DNA of 7,530 bases from an uncultured Pseudomonadota bacterium (GCA_903902945.1 CAIUWU010000295.1:1-7530); one strand, 5' to 3'. Positions 1 through 7,414 are shown, counted from the stretch's first letter. Translations and numbers: made by a program. Notes: generated from the letters alone by a model not told the origin.

Positions 1-129
1 AAGGGTATCTTCCAGCGAAGAATAGTGGCTGATGATTTTGCTGAACCCGGTAATTTCGAACACGGTTAAAACCGATGGATTCAGATTACAAACCGTCAGG
101 CTGCCGCTGAGATCAATCAGCTCGGCGAT
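1..129 (-). pseudogene. C-terminal fragment of a STAS-domain protein (anti-sigma-factor-antagonist type), joined to ubiE
   Basis: Reading the minus strand with codons ending at position 1 gives an open frame: [13 protein letters not shown], then [16 protein letters not shown], then [14 protein letters not shown], running off the window. This matches the C-terminal half of STAS domains of the SpoIIAA/RsbV type: a helix, a strand (LTVCNL), a helix ([12 protein letters not shown], compare PAVKRLFDMSGL in SpoIIAA) and a final segment with an acidic tail. Such proteins bind switch kinases or anti-sigma factors through a phosphorylatable Ser in the N-terminal half, which is absent here. The similarity may extend as VRS to about position 138, where the sequence also reads as ubiE on the other strand, so the junction cannot be placed exactly. 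The 3' end of the gene lies outside the window. The call rests on remembered family patterns, not a search. Confidence 0.55.
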
Positions 130-586
130 GCTGCGTACCGGTCGTGACCGCCTGATCAACCGTGGCCTGACCGGTAATATTCAATATGCCCAGGTCAATG
201 CCGAATGTCTGCCTTTCGCCGATAACACATTTGATTGCGTCTGTATCGGTTTTGGCTTGCGTAACGTCACCGACAAAGACGCGGCGCTGCGTTCGATGTA
301 CCGGGTACTGAAACCAGGCGGTCGCGTGATCGTACTGGAGTTTTCTCATCCTATCGATCCGATTACCGAAAAAGTGTATGACTTTTACTCGTTCAACCTG
401 CTGCCTAAAATCGGCGCCATCGTTGCCAAAGACGAGGACAGCTACCGCTATCTGGCCGAATCGATCCGCATGCATCCTAAACAGGATGAACTGAAACGCA
501 TGATGGAACAGGCCGGACTGGAGCGTTGTGAATACTTCAATATGACTCAAGGTATTGTCGCGGTTCACAGGGGTTATAAATTCTAA
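32..586 (+). CDS. ubiE: UbiE C-methyltransferase, 5'-truncated (chimeric N-terminus)
   Basis: Full-length UbiE (about 250 residues) is the SAM-dependent C-methyltransferase of ubiquinone and menaquinone synthesis. This frame gives only 184 residues. Clear UbiE similarity starts near base 116 ([13 protein letters not shown]) and runs to the end: [60 protein letters not shown] and the family C-terminus HRGYKF. The first ~28 residues have no UbiE character and lie antisense to a STAS fragment, so the ATG at 32 is probably not a natural start; a stop codon lies just upstream at 23-25. Missing are the N-terminal helices and the glycine-rich SAM loop (D-x-A-G-G-T-G-D in the family), so this version should not bind SAM. 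It stands directly before ubiJ and ubiB, the usual gammaproteobacterial order. Either the gene is broken by a rearrangement or the window start is an assembly chimera. Confidence 0.85.
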   Translation: MILLNPVISNTVKTDGFRLQTVRLPLRSISSAMLRTGRDRLINRGLTGNIQYAQVNAECLPFADNTFDCVCIGFGLRNVTDKDAALRSMYRVLKPGGRVIVLEFSHPIDPITEKVYDFYSFNLLPKIGAIVAKDEDSYRYLAESIRMHPKQDELKRMMEQAGLERCEYFNMTQGIVAVHRGYKF

Positions 587-666
587 GCCGCGCGAATGAC
601 CGTCAGCTCTCCATTGTTGTTTTACCGGGCCTCTCACGAGGACTACCAACCCCAGCAGGTGTTCTG

Positions 667-1329
667 ATGTTTGGCAGTATTGCTCCGACCAAATCTTTAT
701 TAATCAGCCTGTTAGAACCGGCTATCAATCAATACCTCAGTTTGGACGACAACTATCGCAGCCTGCTGGCACCGATTGCCGGCAAGGTGATTGCAATCGA
801 GATCAGCAATCTCCGCCAGACCCTGTATCTATGCCCCGGTGAACACAGCCTGCAAATTCTCGAGTCTTACCCTGACCCGGTCGACGCGCGGCTGATCGGC
901 TCATTGTCGGCACTGGGACTGATGGGCCTTAGCGCCACCCCCATGCATTCGCTGTTCAAAGGCGAGGTACGAATCGAAGGTGACACGCTGATTGCGCATA
1001 AATTTCAGAGCCTGTTCGCCAAACTCGATCTCAATCTGGAAAGCAAACTGGCCCGTTATACCGGTGCCGGGATTGCCCAGCGGCTTTCCGGGCTGTTCCG
1101 CGACACCCAACACTGGACCCAGCAAAGCCTGCATCATTTCCGGCTCAATCTGGAAGAATTTTTACAGGAAGAAACCCGCGATGTACCGGCTAAAGCCGAA
1201 GCGGAAATCAGCTTTCAGCAAATCGATCAGCTGCGTTCCGATCTGGACCGTCTTGCGGCCCGCATCGAACGCTTAAATCCGTCTTTAAAACCAGCACCTG
1301 ATTGCAACTCAAAGGACTCCCCTCAGTGA
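667..1329 (+). CDS. ubiJ: Ubiquinone biosynthesis accessory factor UbiJ (SCP2 domain)
   Basis: This 220-residue protein lies between ubiE and ubiB, the place of UbiJ (about 200 residues in Escherichia coli). UbiJ is a non-catalytic lipid-binding partner that works with UbiK in the soluble multi-enzyme complex making ubiquinone. The N-terminal ~120 residues look like an SCP2 sterol-carrier fold: an initial helix ([13 protein letters not shown]), then strands [17 protein letters not shown] and SLQILES, the segment [16 protein letters not shown], and [10 protein letters not shown]. The C-terminal part is charged and helical, with a probable coiled coil at about residues 175-205 ([20 protein letters not shown]), as expected for pairing with UbiK. 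The ATG at 667 has only a modest ribosome-binding site (CAGGTG, 5 bases away). The stop overlaps the ubiB start, so the two are translationally coupled. No signal peptide or membrane segment is seen. Confidence 0.88.
   Translation: MFGSIAPTKSLLISLLEPAINQYLSLDDNYRSLLAPIAGKVIAIEISNLRQTLYLCPGEHSLQILESYPDPVDARLIGSLSALGLMGLSATPMHSLFKGEVRIEGDTLIAHKFQSLFAKLDLNLESKLARYTGAGIAQRLSGLFRDTQHWTQQSLHHFRLNLEEFLQEETRDVPAKAEAEISFQQIDQLRSDLDRLAARIERLNPSLKPAPDCNSKDSPQ
1315..1329 (+). promoter_or_regulatory. ubiB ribosome-binding site and GTGA stop/start overlap with ubiJ
   Basis: AAGGA at about 1312-1316 is followed by nine bases and then GTGA, in which GTG starts ubiB and TGA ends ubiJ. This four-base overlap implies coupled translation and decides the ubiB start in favour of 1326. 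Confidence 0.6.
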
Positions 1330-2888
1330 TTCGCCCCAAAATTCTGCTGCGTTTAATCCACATCAACTGGGTCATGATGTTTCATGGCCTGGATGAACTG
1401 ATTCTGAAAACCCATTTATTCCGCCCGATTCGCTTTCTGGCTTTTTTGTCACCCGGTTTCTGGCTGCCAAAACCCAAACAAGCGCGCGGTGTCAGAATTC
1501 GCAAAGCACTGGAAGATCTGGGACCGATTTATGTCAAATTTGGTCAGACACTTTCCACCCGTAAAGACCTGTTACCGGAAGACATTGCCGAAGAACTAGT
1601 CAAACTGCAGGACAAAGTACCGCCCTTCCCGTTTGAAGTAGCCCGTAAGATCATCGAGAAAGAAATCGGCCAGAGCCTGAGCGAAGCCTTTGCCGAATTC
1701 GATCCGACACCGCTGGCTTCGGCTTCAGTGGCCCAGGTACACACAGCCAGACTGCACAGCGGCGAAGATGTGATCGTTAAAGTCTTGCGTCCGGATATCG
1801 AGGGCAAGATTCATTCCGATGTCGGCCTGCTTTATGAACTGGCGCGTCTGGCGGAAAAATTCTGGAGCGATGCCCGCCGCCTGCGCGCAATGGAAGTGGT
1901 GGCCGAATTCGAGAAGACCATACTCGACGAACTCGATCTGATTCGCGAAGCGGCTAACGCCAGCGCCATCCGCAAAAATTTCAAAGACTCGGAAATGCTC
2001 TACATTCCCGAAGTCTACTGGGCTTACACCCACCGCAAGGTGATGGTGATGGAACGCATCTACGGCGTACCGGTCGGCGATATTCAGGCCTTGCGCGCCG
2101 GTAATGCCGATTTCAAAAAACTGGCCGAACGTGGCGTGGAAATTTTCTTTACCCAGGTATTCCGCGACAACTTTTTCCACGCCGACATGCATCCCGGCAA
2201 TATCTTTGTGCAGCTGCCGGATAAATATCTGGCCGTGGATTTCGGGATTGTCGGCAGCCTGTCGGACACTGACCAGCGTTATCTGGCCGAAAACTTTCTG
2301 GCCTTCTTCAATCACGATTACCGCCGCGTGGCGCAAATGCATATCGAATCCGGTTGGGTACCGAGCAGCACCCGGGTCGAAGAATTCGAAGCCGCCATCC
2401 GCAGTGTCTGCGAACCTATTTTTGACAAGCCATTAAAAGACATTTCTTTCGGACTGTTGTTACTGCGCCTGTTCCAGACCGCCCGCCGCTTTGACATGGT
2501 AGTTCAGCCGCAACTGGTGCTGTTGCAGAAGACCTTGCTGAATATCGAAGGTCTGGGCCGCCAGCTGTATCCTGATCTGGATTTATGGCAAACCGCCAAG
2601 CCATTTCTGGAAAACTGGTTCAAGCAGCGTCTGGGGCCAGCCGCCAAGATTAAAGAATTATTCAGCAAACTGCCGGAAATCACTGAACAGTTACCGGAAA
2701 TGCCGGGGCTGGTATTTCAAGCCATCCAGAGCAATGCCCTGATGCAACAGCAGATTCAGCAGCACAATCAGGAAATGCTGCAACTGCGCAAACAGCTCCA
2801 GCGCAATAACCGTAGCACCCTATGGGCCATCGTCACCAGCACGGCAGTCATCTGCGCAACCCTGCTGCTGCCCTGGTTTCTGAATTAA
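1326..2888 (+). CDS. ubiB: UbiB, ABC1/ADCK-type atypical protein kinase-like protein of ubiquinone synthesis
   Basis: The protein has 520 residues from a GTG start and belongs to the UbiB/COQ8 family, ATPase-like membrane proteins needed for ubiquinone synthesis and thought to make lipid precursors accessible to the pathway. Diagnostic motifs, numbered from the GTG: KxGQ (KFGQ, 71-74), the alanine-type loop that replaces the kinase P-loop (ASASVAQVH, from 131), the ATP-site lysine (VIVKVLRP, K152), the catalytic-loop equivalent HADMHPGN (285-292) and the metal-binding DFG (305-307). The C-terminus carries a hydrophobic membrane anchor (about 498-520, [20 protein letters not shown]) after a Gln-rich helix. 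I chose the GTG at 1326, overlapping the ubiJ TGA as GTGA, because AAGGA lies 9 bases before it and the protein then begins MIRPKILL, like family members. The frame stays open upstream to a TTG at 1302, which would add eight residues inside ubiJ. Confidence 0.93.
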   Translation: MIRPKILLRLIHINWVMMFHGLDELILKTHLFRPIRFLAFLSPGFWLPKPKQARGVRIRKALEDLGPIYVKFGQTLSTRKDLLPEDIAEELVKLQDKVPPFPFEVARKIIEKEIGQSLSEAFAEFDPTPLASASVAQVHTARLHSGEDVIVKVLRPDIEGKIHSDVGLLYELARLAEKFWSDARRLRAMEVVAEFEKTILDELDLIREAANASAIRKNFKDSEMLYIPEVYWAYTHRKVMVMERIYGVPVGDIQALRAGNADFKKLAERGVEIFFTQVFRDNFFHADMHPGNIFVQLPDKYLAVDFGIVGSLSDTDQRYLAENFLAFFNHDYRRVAQMHIESGWVPSSTRVEEFEAAIRSVCEPIFDKPLKDISFGLLLLRLFQTARRFDMVVQPQLVLLQKTLLNIEGLGRQLYPDLDLWQTAKPFLENWFKQRLGPAAKIKELFSKLPEITEQLPEMPGLVFQAIQSNALMQQQIQQHNQEMLQLRKQLQRNNRSTLWAIVTSTAVICATLLLPWFLN

Positions 2889-2936
2889 CAACAGTTTTTT
2901 ACACTCTCTCAAAAGACTTTTCTAACAGGAGTATTT

Positions 2937-4109
2937 ATGTCGATTAAACGAATGATTGATCTGGATCTGGCCGGCAAACGTGTGCTGATCCGTCAGGATT
3001 TAAACGTACCGGTCAAAGACGGCGTGGTCACCAGTGACCTGCGGATTCAAGCCAGCGTGCCTACCGTGAAAGCGGCCCTGGAAAAAGGCGCTGCGGTAAT
3101 CCTGATGTCGCATCTGGGTCGGCCTACCGAAGGTGAATACGATGAAGCATCGAGCCTGAAACCGGTTGCCGAGCGTTTCAGCCAATTACTGGGTCAACCG
3201 GTGACGCTGGTCAAAGACTGGTTAAACGGCGTTGATGTCAAAGCCGGTGAAGTAGTGTTGTGCGAGAACGTGCGTTTTAACAAAGGCGAAAAGAAAAACA
3301 ACGATGAGCTGGGCAAACAAATGGCCGCGCTGTGCGATATTTTCGTCATGGATGCTTTTGGTACGGCTCACCGCGCCGAAGCTTCGACTCATGCCGTTGC
3401 TCAACACGCCGCGATTGCTTGCGCTGGCCCGTTGCTGGCTGCCGAGCTGGATGCACTGGGCAAAGCCCTGGAACACCCGCAACGTCCGCTGGTGGCCATC
3501 GTCGGTGGCTCCAAAGTATCCACCAAGCTGACCGTACTGGAATCGCTGTCAACCAAAGTCGATCAACTGATCGTCGGTGGCGGTATTGCTAACACGTTTA
3601 TCGCCGCAGCTGGTTTTCCGGTCGGCAAATCATTGTATGAAGCCGATCTGCTCGACGAAGCTCAACGCCTGATGGCGGCGGCGCAGGCCAAAGGCGGCGA
3701 AATTCCGGTACCGGTGGATGTAGTTTGCGCCAAAGAATTTTCGGAAACCGCCGCAGCAACCGTGAAAAATGTTGCTGATGTCGCCGAAGATGATTTGATT
3801 CTGGACATTGGACCTGAAACCGCCAAGCGTTATGCCGAAATTCTGTCCACAGCCGGCACCATCGTCTGGAACGGCCCGGTCGGCGTATTTGAAATTGACC
3901 AGTTCGGCGAAGGTACCAAAGCCATGTCAATCGCGATTGCCAACAGCCCTGCTTTCTCGATTGCCGGCGGCGGTGACACCCTGGCAGCGATCGACAAATA
4001 CGGCATCGCCGATCAGGTGTCTTACACCTCAACCGGCGGCGGCGCGTTCCTGGAATTCCTGGAAGGCAAAGAACTGCCAGCCGTTGCTGTGTTGAAATCA
4101 CGCGCTTAA
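2937..4109 (+). CDS. pgk: Phosphoglycerate kinase
   Basis: This cytoplasmic enzyme interconverts 1,3-bisphosphoglycerate + ADP and 3-phosphoglycerate + ATP in glycolysis and gluconeogenesis. Its 390 residues are the normal bacterial length (387 in E. coli). The N-terminal substrate domain shows RQDLNVP (19-25, the D-x-N pair binding the phosphoglycerate), R36, SHLGRP (58-63), ENVRFNKGE and [12 protein letters not shown]. The C-terminal nucleotide domain shows [30 protein letters not shown], the GGGDT loop and [13 protein letters not shown]. All key motifs are intact. The start has a strong ribosome-binding site, AGGAG five bases before the ATG. It follows ubiB by 48 bases with no convincing promoter or terminator between, so it may be partly co-transcribed. 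In related bacteria pgk is often followed by another glycolytic gene such as pyk; here a terminator and an insertion sequence follow. Confidence 0.98.
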   Translation: MSIKRMIDLDLAGKRVLIRQDLNVPVKDGVVTSDLRIQASVPTVKAALEKGAAVILMSHLGRPTEGEYDEASSLKPVAERFSQLLGQPVTLVKDWLNGVDVKAGEVVLCENVRFNKGEKKNNDELGKQMAALCDIFVMDAFGTAHRAEASTHAVAQHAAIACAGPLLAAELDALGKALEHPQRPLVAIVGGSKVSTKLTVLESLSTKVDQLIVGGGIANTFIAAAGFPVGKSLYEADLLDEAQRLMAAAQAKGGEIPVPVDVVCAKEFSETAAATVKNVADVAEDDLILDIGPETAKRYAEILSTAGTIVWNGPVGVFEIDQFGEGTKAMSIAIANSPAFSIAGGGDTLAAIDKYGIADQVSYTSTGGGAFLEFLEGKELPAVAVLKSRA

Positions 4110-4131
4110 TCGCCGGATTTCAGATTGTCAT

Positions 4132-4165
4132 AAAAGCCGGGACTCGTCAGGGTTCCGGCTTTTTT
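4132..4165 (+). terminator. Intrinsic terminator of pgk
   Basis: AAAAGCCGGGAC (4132-4143) pairs with GTTCCGGCTTTT (4152-4163), a 12-bp stem with one G-U pair and an 8-base loop (4144-4151), running into a T tract (4160-4165). It lies 22 bases after the pgk stop codon and just before the insertion sequence, so it shields the transposase gene from pgk transcription. Confidence 0.9.
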
Positions 4166-4186
4166 ATTGGCTATTGTTTATGCGCC

Positions 4187-4214
4187 GAGGGTGTAAATAA
4201 TTTTGTGTAAACGG
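4187..4214 (+). repeat. IS256 left terminal inverted repeat
   Basis: It begins GAGGGTGT and ends ATTTTGTGTAAACGG. It matches the reverse complement of 5490-5517 at 23 of 28 positions: 8 identical outer bases, a 5-base mismatched block, then 15 identical inner bases. Confidence 0.9.
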
Positions 4215-4220
4215 TCATGA

Positions 4221-4234
4221 GACAGGAAACTGTC
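4221..4234 (+). other. Small GAAA-loop hairpin before the transposase ribosome-binding site
   Basis: GACAG, GAAA, CTGTC forms a 5-bp stem with a GNRA-type tetraloop between the left terminal repeat and the AAGGAG site. It may fold in transcripts entering from outside and damp translation, but the stem is short and the role is a guess. Confidence 0.3.
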
Positions 4235-4256
4235 GTTGCTAAAAAGGAGCATTATG

Positions 4257-5483
4257 ATGACCGGAAAAAACACGATCCCAAGCGACCTGATAGATACACT
4301 ACTTTCAGGTTACCAAAAGCCCGAAGATCTGATCGGTGAAAACGGATTGTTGAAGCAACTGACCAAAGCGTTGGTTGAACGAGCACTCGAAGCCGAAATG
4401 ACTGAGCATCTGGGGCATGCCAAGCATGAACCGGTTGCCAATACGAATGGCAATACCCGTAATGGTAAAAGCCGTAAAACCCTCAAAGGTGACTTCGGTG
4501 AATTGCCCATCGAAATTCCCAGAGACCGCCATGGCAGTTTTGAGCCTCAGATTGTTCCCAAGCATCAGTCACGCTGGACGGGTTTTGATGAAAAAATTAT
4601 CTCACTGTATGCACGGGGGTTAACGGTCCGAGAAATCCAGAGCCATCTCGAAGAAATGTATGGTGCCGAGATATCCCCTACGCTCATTTCCAATGTGACT
4701 GATGCGGTCATCGATGAAGTAAAAGCATGGCAATCAAGACCTCTGGATCTGATTTATCCTATTTTGTATCTGGATTGTATTCATGTAAAAGTTCGGGACT
4801 CCGGTGCCGTTAAAGCCAAGGCCGTGTACTTGGCCATAGGCATAAATATGGAAGGACAGAAAGAGGTCCTGGGGTTATGGATTGCTCAAACAGAAGGTGC
4901 CAAATTCTGGTTACAGGTGGTAACCGAATTGAAAAACCGTGGCGTTCAAGATATCTTCATTGCCTGTGTCGATGGCCTTAAAGGTTTTCCCGAAGCCATT
5001 GAGACGGTGTATCCCCTTGCATCAGTTCAGCTTTGTGTCGTTCATTTGGTCAGAAACAGTCTGAATTATGTGAGTTGGAAAATGCGAAAAGAGATTGCCA
5101 GTGATCTAAAACGGATTTATCAGTCGTCAACTGCCGAGGAGGCAGAGCAAAAGCTGACCGAATTTGAACGCGAATGGGGAGAGACCTATCCCTCAATTGC
5201 TCAAATTTGGCGACGTAACTGGAATCGTATTATCCCGTTCTTTGATTACCCGCCCGAAATACGGAAAATCATCTACACGACTAATGCCATTGAGTCGGTC
5301 AACATGAGCTTGCGTAAAATTACCAAAAATCGTGGCTCATTCCCTAGCGATGAGGCATTATCGAAATTGTTCTATCTGGCACTGATGAATATCAGTAGAA
5401 AATGGAAGATGCCTCTCCATGATTGGAAGGCTGCATTGAATCGATTTAACATCCAGTTTAATGACAGGATGCTGAATCTCTAA
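4257..5483 (+). CDS. IS256-family (mutator-type) DDE transposase
   Basis: The 408-residue protein is full length for the family and catalyses cut/copy transposition of the surrounding element. The conserved N-terminal part (DLIGENGLLKQLTKALVERA, then NGNTRNGKSRKTLKGDFGE and IEIPRDRHGSFEPQIV) is the DNA-binding region; FDEKIISLYARGLTVREIQ and SPTLISNVTDAVIDEV follow. The catalytic triad is visible as D173 (YLDCIHVKVRD), D239 (ACVDGLKGFPEAI) and E346 (TTNAIESVNMSLRK), with spacings of 66 and 107 that suit IS256. No frameshift or stop is seen, so it may be active. AAGGAG at 4244-4249 lies 7 bases before the ATG at 4257 and 4 before the ATG at 4254, so I prefer 4257; either is possible. The frame is open back to a TTG at 4236, which overlaps no better signal. 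Confidence 0.95.
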   Translation: MTGKNTIPSDLIDTLLSGYQKPEDLIGENGLLKQLTKALVERALEAEMTEHLGHAKHEPVANTNGNTRNGKSRKTLKGDFGELPIEIPRDRHGSFEPQIVPKHQSRWTGFDEKIISLYARGLTVREIQSHLEEMYGAEISPTLISNVTDAVIDEVKAWQSRPLDLIYPILYLDCIHVKVRDSGAVKAKAVYLAIGINMEGQKEVLGLWIAQTEGAKFWLQVVTELKNRGVQDIFIACVDGLKGFPEAIETVYPLASVQLCVVHLVRNSLNYVSWKMRKEIASDLKRIYQSSTAEEAEQKLTEFEREWGETYPSIAQIWRRNWNRIIPFFDYPPEIRKIIYTTNAIESVNMSLRKITKNRGSFPSDEALSKLFYLALMNISRKWKMPLHDWKAALNRFNIQFNDRMLNL

Positions 5484-5489
5484 CAAACT

Positions 5490-5517
5490 CCGTTTACACA
5501 AAATCTAGGACACCCTC
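5490..5517 (-). repeat. IS256 right terminal inverted repeat
   Basis: Read on the minus strand it begins GAGGGTGT and ends ATTTTGTGTAAACGG, pairing with the left repeat. Its outer end also supplies the in-frame TAG (at 5505-5507) that closes the interrupted cytochrome-like gene. Confidence 0.9.
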
Positions 5518-5849
5518 TTCAGAATAGGGGCTATTGTCTTTTCGTAGCCATCTTTATCGGCTCCGTCATGAATCCATTTCAAAATTACTTCTTTATCGGA
5601 TTTGTATTTAAGGTTGGGAAGCATGATTCCGCTAATCGCATTCCCTAGCCTGGTTTGGTCATTAGAGCCATGATACATAATCACTATATCTTCGATTGAT
5701 AATCCGGGTTTGCCATCTCGGCCCTGGTGGGTGTAGTACATGTTGACAAGGGCCATCAAATAACCCAGACCAATGGTTAGCAAAAAAATGGAATTCAAAA
5801 TTTTTTCGCTACAGGAAATATCGCTAAATCTAAGGTAATTAACGTTCAC
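5518..5849 (-). pseudogene. Membrane-anchored c-type-cytochrome-like protein, 3' end removed by the IS256 element
   Basis: A GTG start at 5849 has GGAG eight bases upstream on the minus strand. The remaining ~111 host-encoded residues begin with a short polar segment, then one hydrophobic membrane segment (about 18-38, LNSIFLLTIGLGYLMALVNM), then a soluble part with GLSIEDIVIMYHGS, TRLGNAISGIMLPN, LKWIHDGADKDGYEKTIAPIL. The frame then enters the IS end and stops within it. The pattern of a membrane anchor, a YHG-x-R-type segment, a WI-x-x-GA segment and a Y-x-x-x-I-x-PIL segment resembles proteins in which a C-x-x-C-H haem motif follows PIL within a few residues; that motif would fall exactly in the lost part. 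The cytochrome call is therefore inference; no haem motif is present in what remains. It lies downstream of, and on the same strand as, a haem-porin gene, which supports a role in electron transfer. Confidence 0.5.
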
Positions 5850-5860
5850 TGATGCGGCTC

Positions 5861-5900
5861 CAAAAATAAAGCTGCCGGCGCTCTGATTCCGCCGGCAGCT
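5861..5900 (-). terminator. Intrinsic terminator of the haem-porin gene
   Basis: AGCTGCCGGCG (5870-5880) and CGCCGGCAGCT (5890-5900) form a perfect 11-bp stem with a 9-base loop. On the minus strand the hairpin is followed by TTTATTTTT (5869-5861). It lies 25 bases after the stop of the 5926-7290 gene and just before the start of the cytochrome-like remnant, so the two genes are probably separate transcripts or are joined only by read-through. Confidence 0.85.
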
Positions 5901-5925
5901 ACCAAAACCTTGTGCTTAGGAATGC

Positions 5926-7290
5926 TTAGAATGTTAGCCAGGTATTGAAATAAAGGGTGTTGTTATCACTGGCGCTTCTACCATTCCCGGCAAAATAGTT
6001 TTTGTCGGCGCCATCAAAACGTGTGAAAGCAATATATTGCAGGGCTAAACGCAAGTTTAGGTAACTCGCCGGGCCAGTGGTGGCCTGTTTGCCAAACGGC
6101 ACATAATCCAGCTCAGTGGTGAAGTATTCAGCGTTCAGTTTTGACGGTGCTTCAGGATCTCCGCCGGCGAAATAAGAACCTGAGTTTTTATTGCCATAGT
6201 TCTTGTTGTAGCCTAGAGAGAGGCTATAGGTTTGATTGTAGGTATAAGAACCGTTAACCCCCAGAAAGCCGATCTGTTGATTGGCGTTACTAGATAACGC
6301 ATTCGGAAAGCTATAGTTCAACTGCTGTTGCTCACGAATGTAACTGCCTTTGAATTCATAGATATGTTTTGTATCAGCAAGATACTGATAATTGAAGTCT
6401 ACTCCCAAGTCAGTGAAGCGATCAGTGGCGGTTGAGTTTACATCAGGCTGAATATCTGTCTTCATGCCGAAATGACCCAATTCAAAATAATGTCCTTGCC
6501 AGTTTTGTTGCAGCGCAATGCGCCAGTAAGGTGCTCCACCGTTGATTTTCACGGCGCCATCTTGCGACCACTGTCCCATGCCTTTCTGTGCATATTTGGC
6601 AAAGCTGCTATAAGCACCTGCTTCAACATACAGCGTGTCGTTCACTAAGCTATAAATTGACGCGCCACCCACTTGTCCGCCCAAACTGCTAATAACCGGG
6701 CTCATGGTGGGGGTGCGCTGATAGTTGGACGCGACATAGGGATAGCCCCAAGCTGATGTGGTATTCCAGAGATCCTGAACCGTGGGGTTATTATTAAAAC
6801 TAACGCCGTAAATCAGGTATTGGTTGGCGATATCGGCTTCATCGGCAAGACGAATGTCGGTGTTGTCCCAAGCAAAGCTGTTGGCATAGCCATCATAGGT
6901 AACCTGAATTAAAGCGCCCATTTTGTCGAACACTTTGCCGCCATAGAACACGGAAGCCTGGTCTAGTGCGATGTTGTTATTGGCATTATTAGTGGCAAGG
7001 CCCTTGTTGACACGGTCAGCATTGTTCGGATCATCTTTTTTGGTATTGGTTAATGATCCCATGACCATCCCGCTGATACGACTTGTAAGGGCATCGTCAC
7101 CGCCGCCTTGGGTGTAGCCTTTCAACTTGAATTGTCTACCCATCGTATTGAGATCGGGGCCGTAGGCTTGAACGTGGCAAGAAGTACATGCCATGCCGGT
7201 CTGGCGGGCAAAACTCGGTAATGCTTGAACGGAACTCGAAAATACAGCGCCTAATAAAATCAGGCTGGATACTACATAACGATTAAACAT
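5926..7290 (-). CDS. Cyc2-like fused monohaem cytochrome-porin (outer membrane)
   Basis: The 454-residue protein starts with a signal peptide (about 1-23, cleavage after SSVQA). Directly after it comes a short haem domain: PSFARQTGMACTSCH (25-39; haem cysteines C35 and C38, ligand H39), then PDLNTMGRQFKLKGY (45-59). The remaining ~390 residues are rich in alternating aromatic/polar strands (ASVFYGGKVFDKMGALIQVTYDG, split here as one of many; also FELGHFGMKTD, LSLGYNKNYG, LNLRLALQYIAF) and end in WLTF, the C-terminal Phe of outer-membrane barrels. One haem fused to a ~16-strand-sized barrel is the layout of Cyc2, the outer-membrane iron oxidase of iron-oxidising bacteria, and the ARQTG-x-x-C-x-x-CH context matches my memory of that family. 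Iron oxidation is not shown; another donor, acceptor or metal is possible. AAGGA lies 11 bases before the ATG. It ends in a strong terminator. Confidence 0.7.
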   Translation of the reverse strand: MFNRYVVSSLILLGAVFSSSVQALPSFARQTGMACTSCHVQAYGPDLNTMGRQFKLKGYTQGGGDDALTSRISGMVMGSLTNTKKDDPNNADRVNKGLATNNANNNIALDQASVFYGGKVFDKMGALIQVTYDGYANSFAWDNTDIRLADEADIANQYLIYGVSFNNNPTVQDLWNTTSAWGYPYVASNYQRTPTMSPVISSLGGQVGGASIYSLVNDTLYVEAGAYSSFAKYAQKGMGQWSQDGAVKINGGAPYWRIALQQNWQGHYFELGHFGMKTDIQPDVNSTATDRFTDLGVDFNYQYLADTKHIYEFKGSYIREQQQLNYSFPNALSSNANQQIGFLGVNGSYTYNQTYSLSLGYNKNYGNKNSGSYFAGGDPEAPSKLNAEYFTTELDYVPFGKQATTGPASYLNLRLALQYIAFTRFDGADKNYFAGNGRSASDNNTLYFNTWLTF

Positions 7291-7323
7291 TGATTATTGA
7301 TTCCTTGATTAAATGGTAGTTTA

Positions 7324-7406
7324 GGCAATAAATATGCCGAGCCAAGGAAAATATTTAACATTATGATTTAAGTGCAAAAATTAAAAATATGGGTGGGGCA
7401 ATAAAT
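7324..7406. repeat. Direct repeat GGCAATAAAT flanking the candidate promoter
   Basis: GGCAATAAAT occurs at 7324-7333 and 7397-7406, 73 bp apart (about seven helical turns), followed by ATGC in the first copy and GC in the second. The first copy is also part of the small inverted repeat GGCA...TGCC (7324-7338). It could be a second regulatory site, but in AT-rich DNA the evidence is thin. Confidence 0.25.
7341..7377 (-). promoter_or_regulatory. Candidate sigma70 promoter of the haem-porin gene
   Basis: On the minus strand TTGCAC (7377-7372) and TATTTT (7353-7348) are 18 bases apart, putting the transcript start near 7341 and leaving a leader of about 50 bases. The region is very AT-rich, so a chance match is possible; TTGGCT and TAAACT further down are a weaker alternative. 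Confidence 0.35.
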
Positions 7407-7414
7407 GCAGGGAA

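Larger units (their letters stand above)
4187..5517 (+). mobile_element. Complete IS256-family insertion sequence, 1331 bp
   Basis: The element is bounded by 28-bp inverted repeats and carries one intact mutator-type transposase; its length is typical of the IS256 family (about 1.3 kb). The family normally makes 8-9 bp target duplications. None is visible: the left flank reads TTTATGCGCC before 4187 and the right flank TTCAGAATAG after 5517. The right end interrupts a minus-strand gene whose missing 3' part is not present on the left. The element therefore probably sits at a deletion or recombination junction rather than at a simple insertion. The name of the individual IS cannot be given without a database comparison. 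Confidence 0.9.

Noticed and set aside
113..649. Long minus-strand open frame opposite ubiE (178 codons)
   Set aside because: It is antisense to a strongly conserved UbiE region, shows no family character, and is in a different frame from the STAS fragment.
1302..1325. TTG at 1302 as an earlier start of ubiB
   Set aside because: It lacks a ribosome-binding site, lies well inside ubiJ and adds eight residues not typical of UbiB. The GTG at 1326 has AAGGA and the usual stop/start overlap.
2898..2926. Promoter-like TTTACA - 17 bases - TCTAAC just before pgk
   Set aside because: The transcript would start near 2933, after the AGGAG ribosome-binding site, only about four bases before the ATG. 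A pgk promoter here would waste a very good ribosome-binding site, so the match is probably chance.
3598..4101. Long minus-strand open frame opposite pgk (167 codons)
   Set aside because: Its Arg/Cys-rich composition is typical of a shadow frame of a GC-rich gene; pgk is certain on the other strand.
4187..5517. CRISPR array or tandem repeat system
   Set aside because: The only repeated sequences here are the two terminal inverted repeats of the IS; no spaced repeat units occur anywhere in the window.
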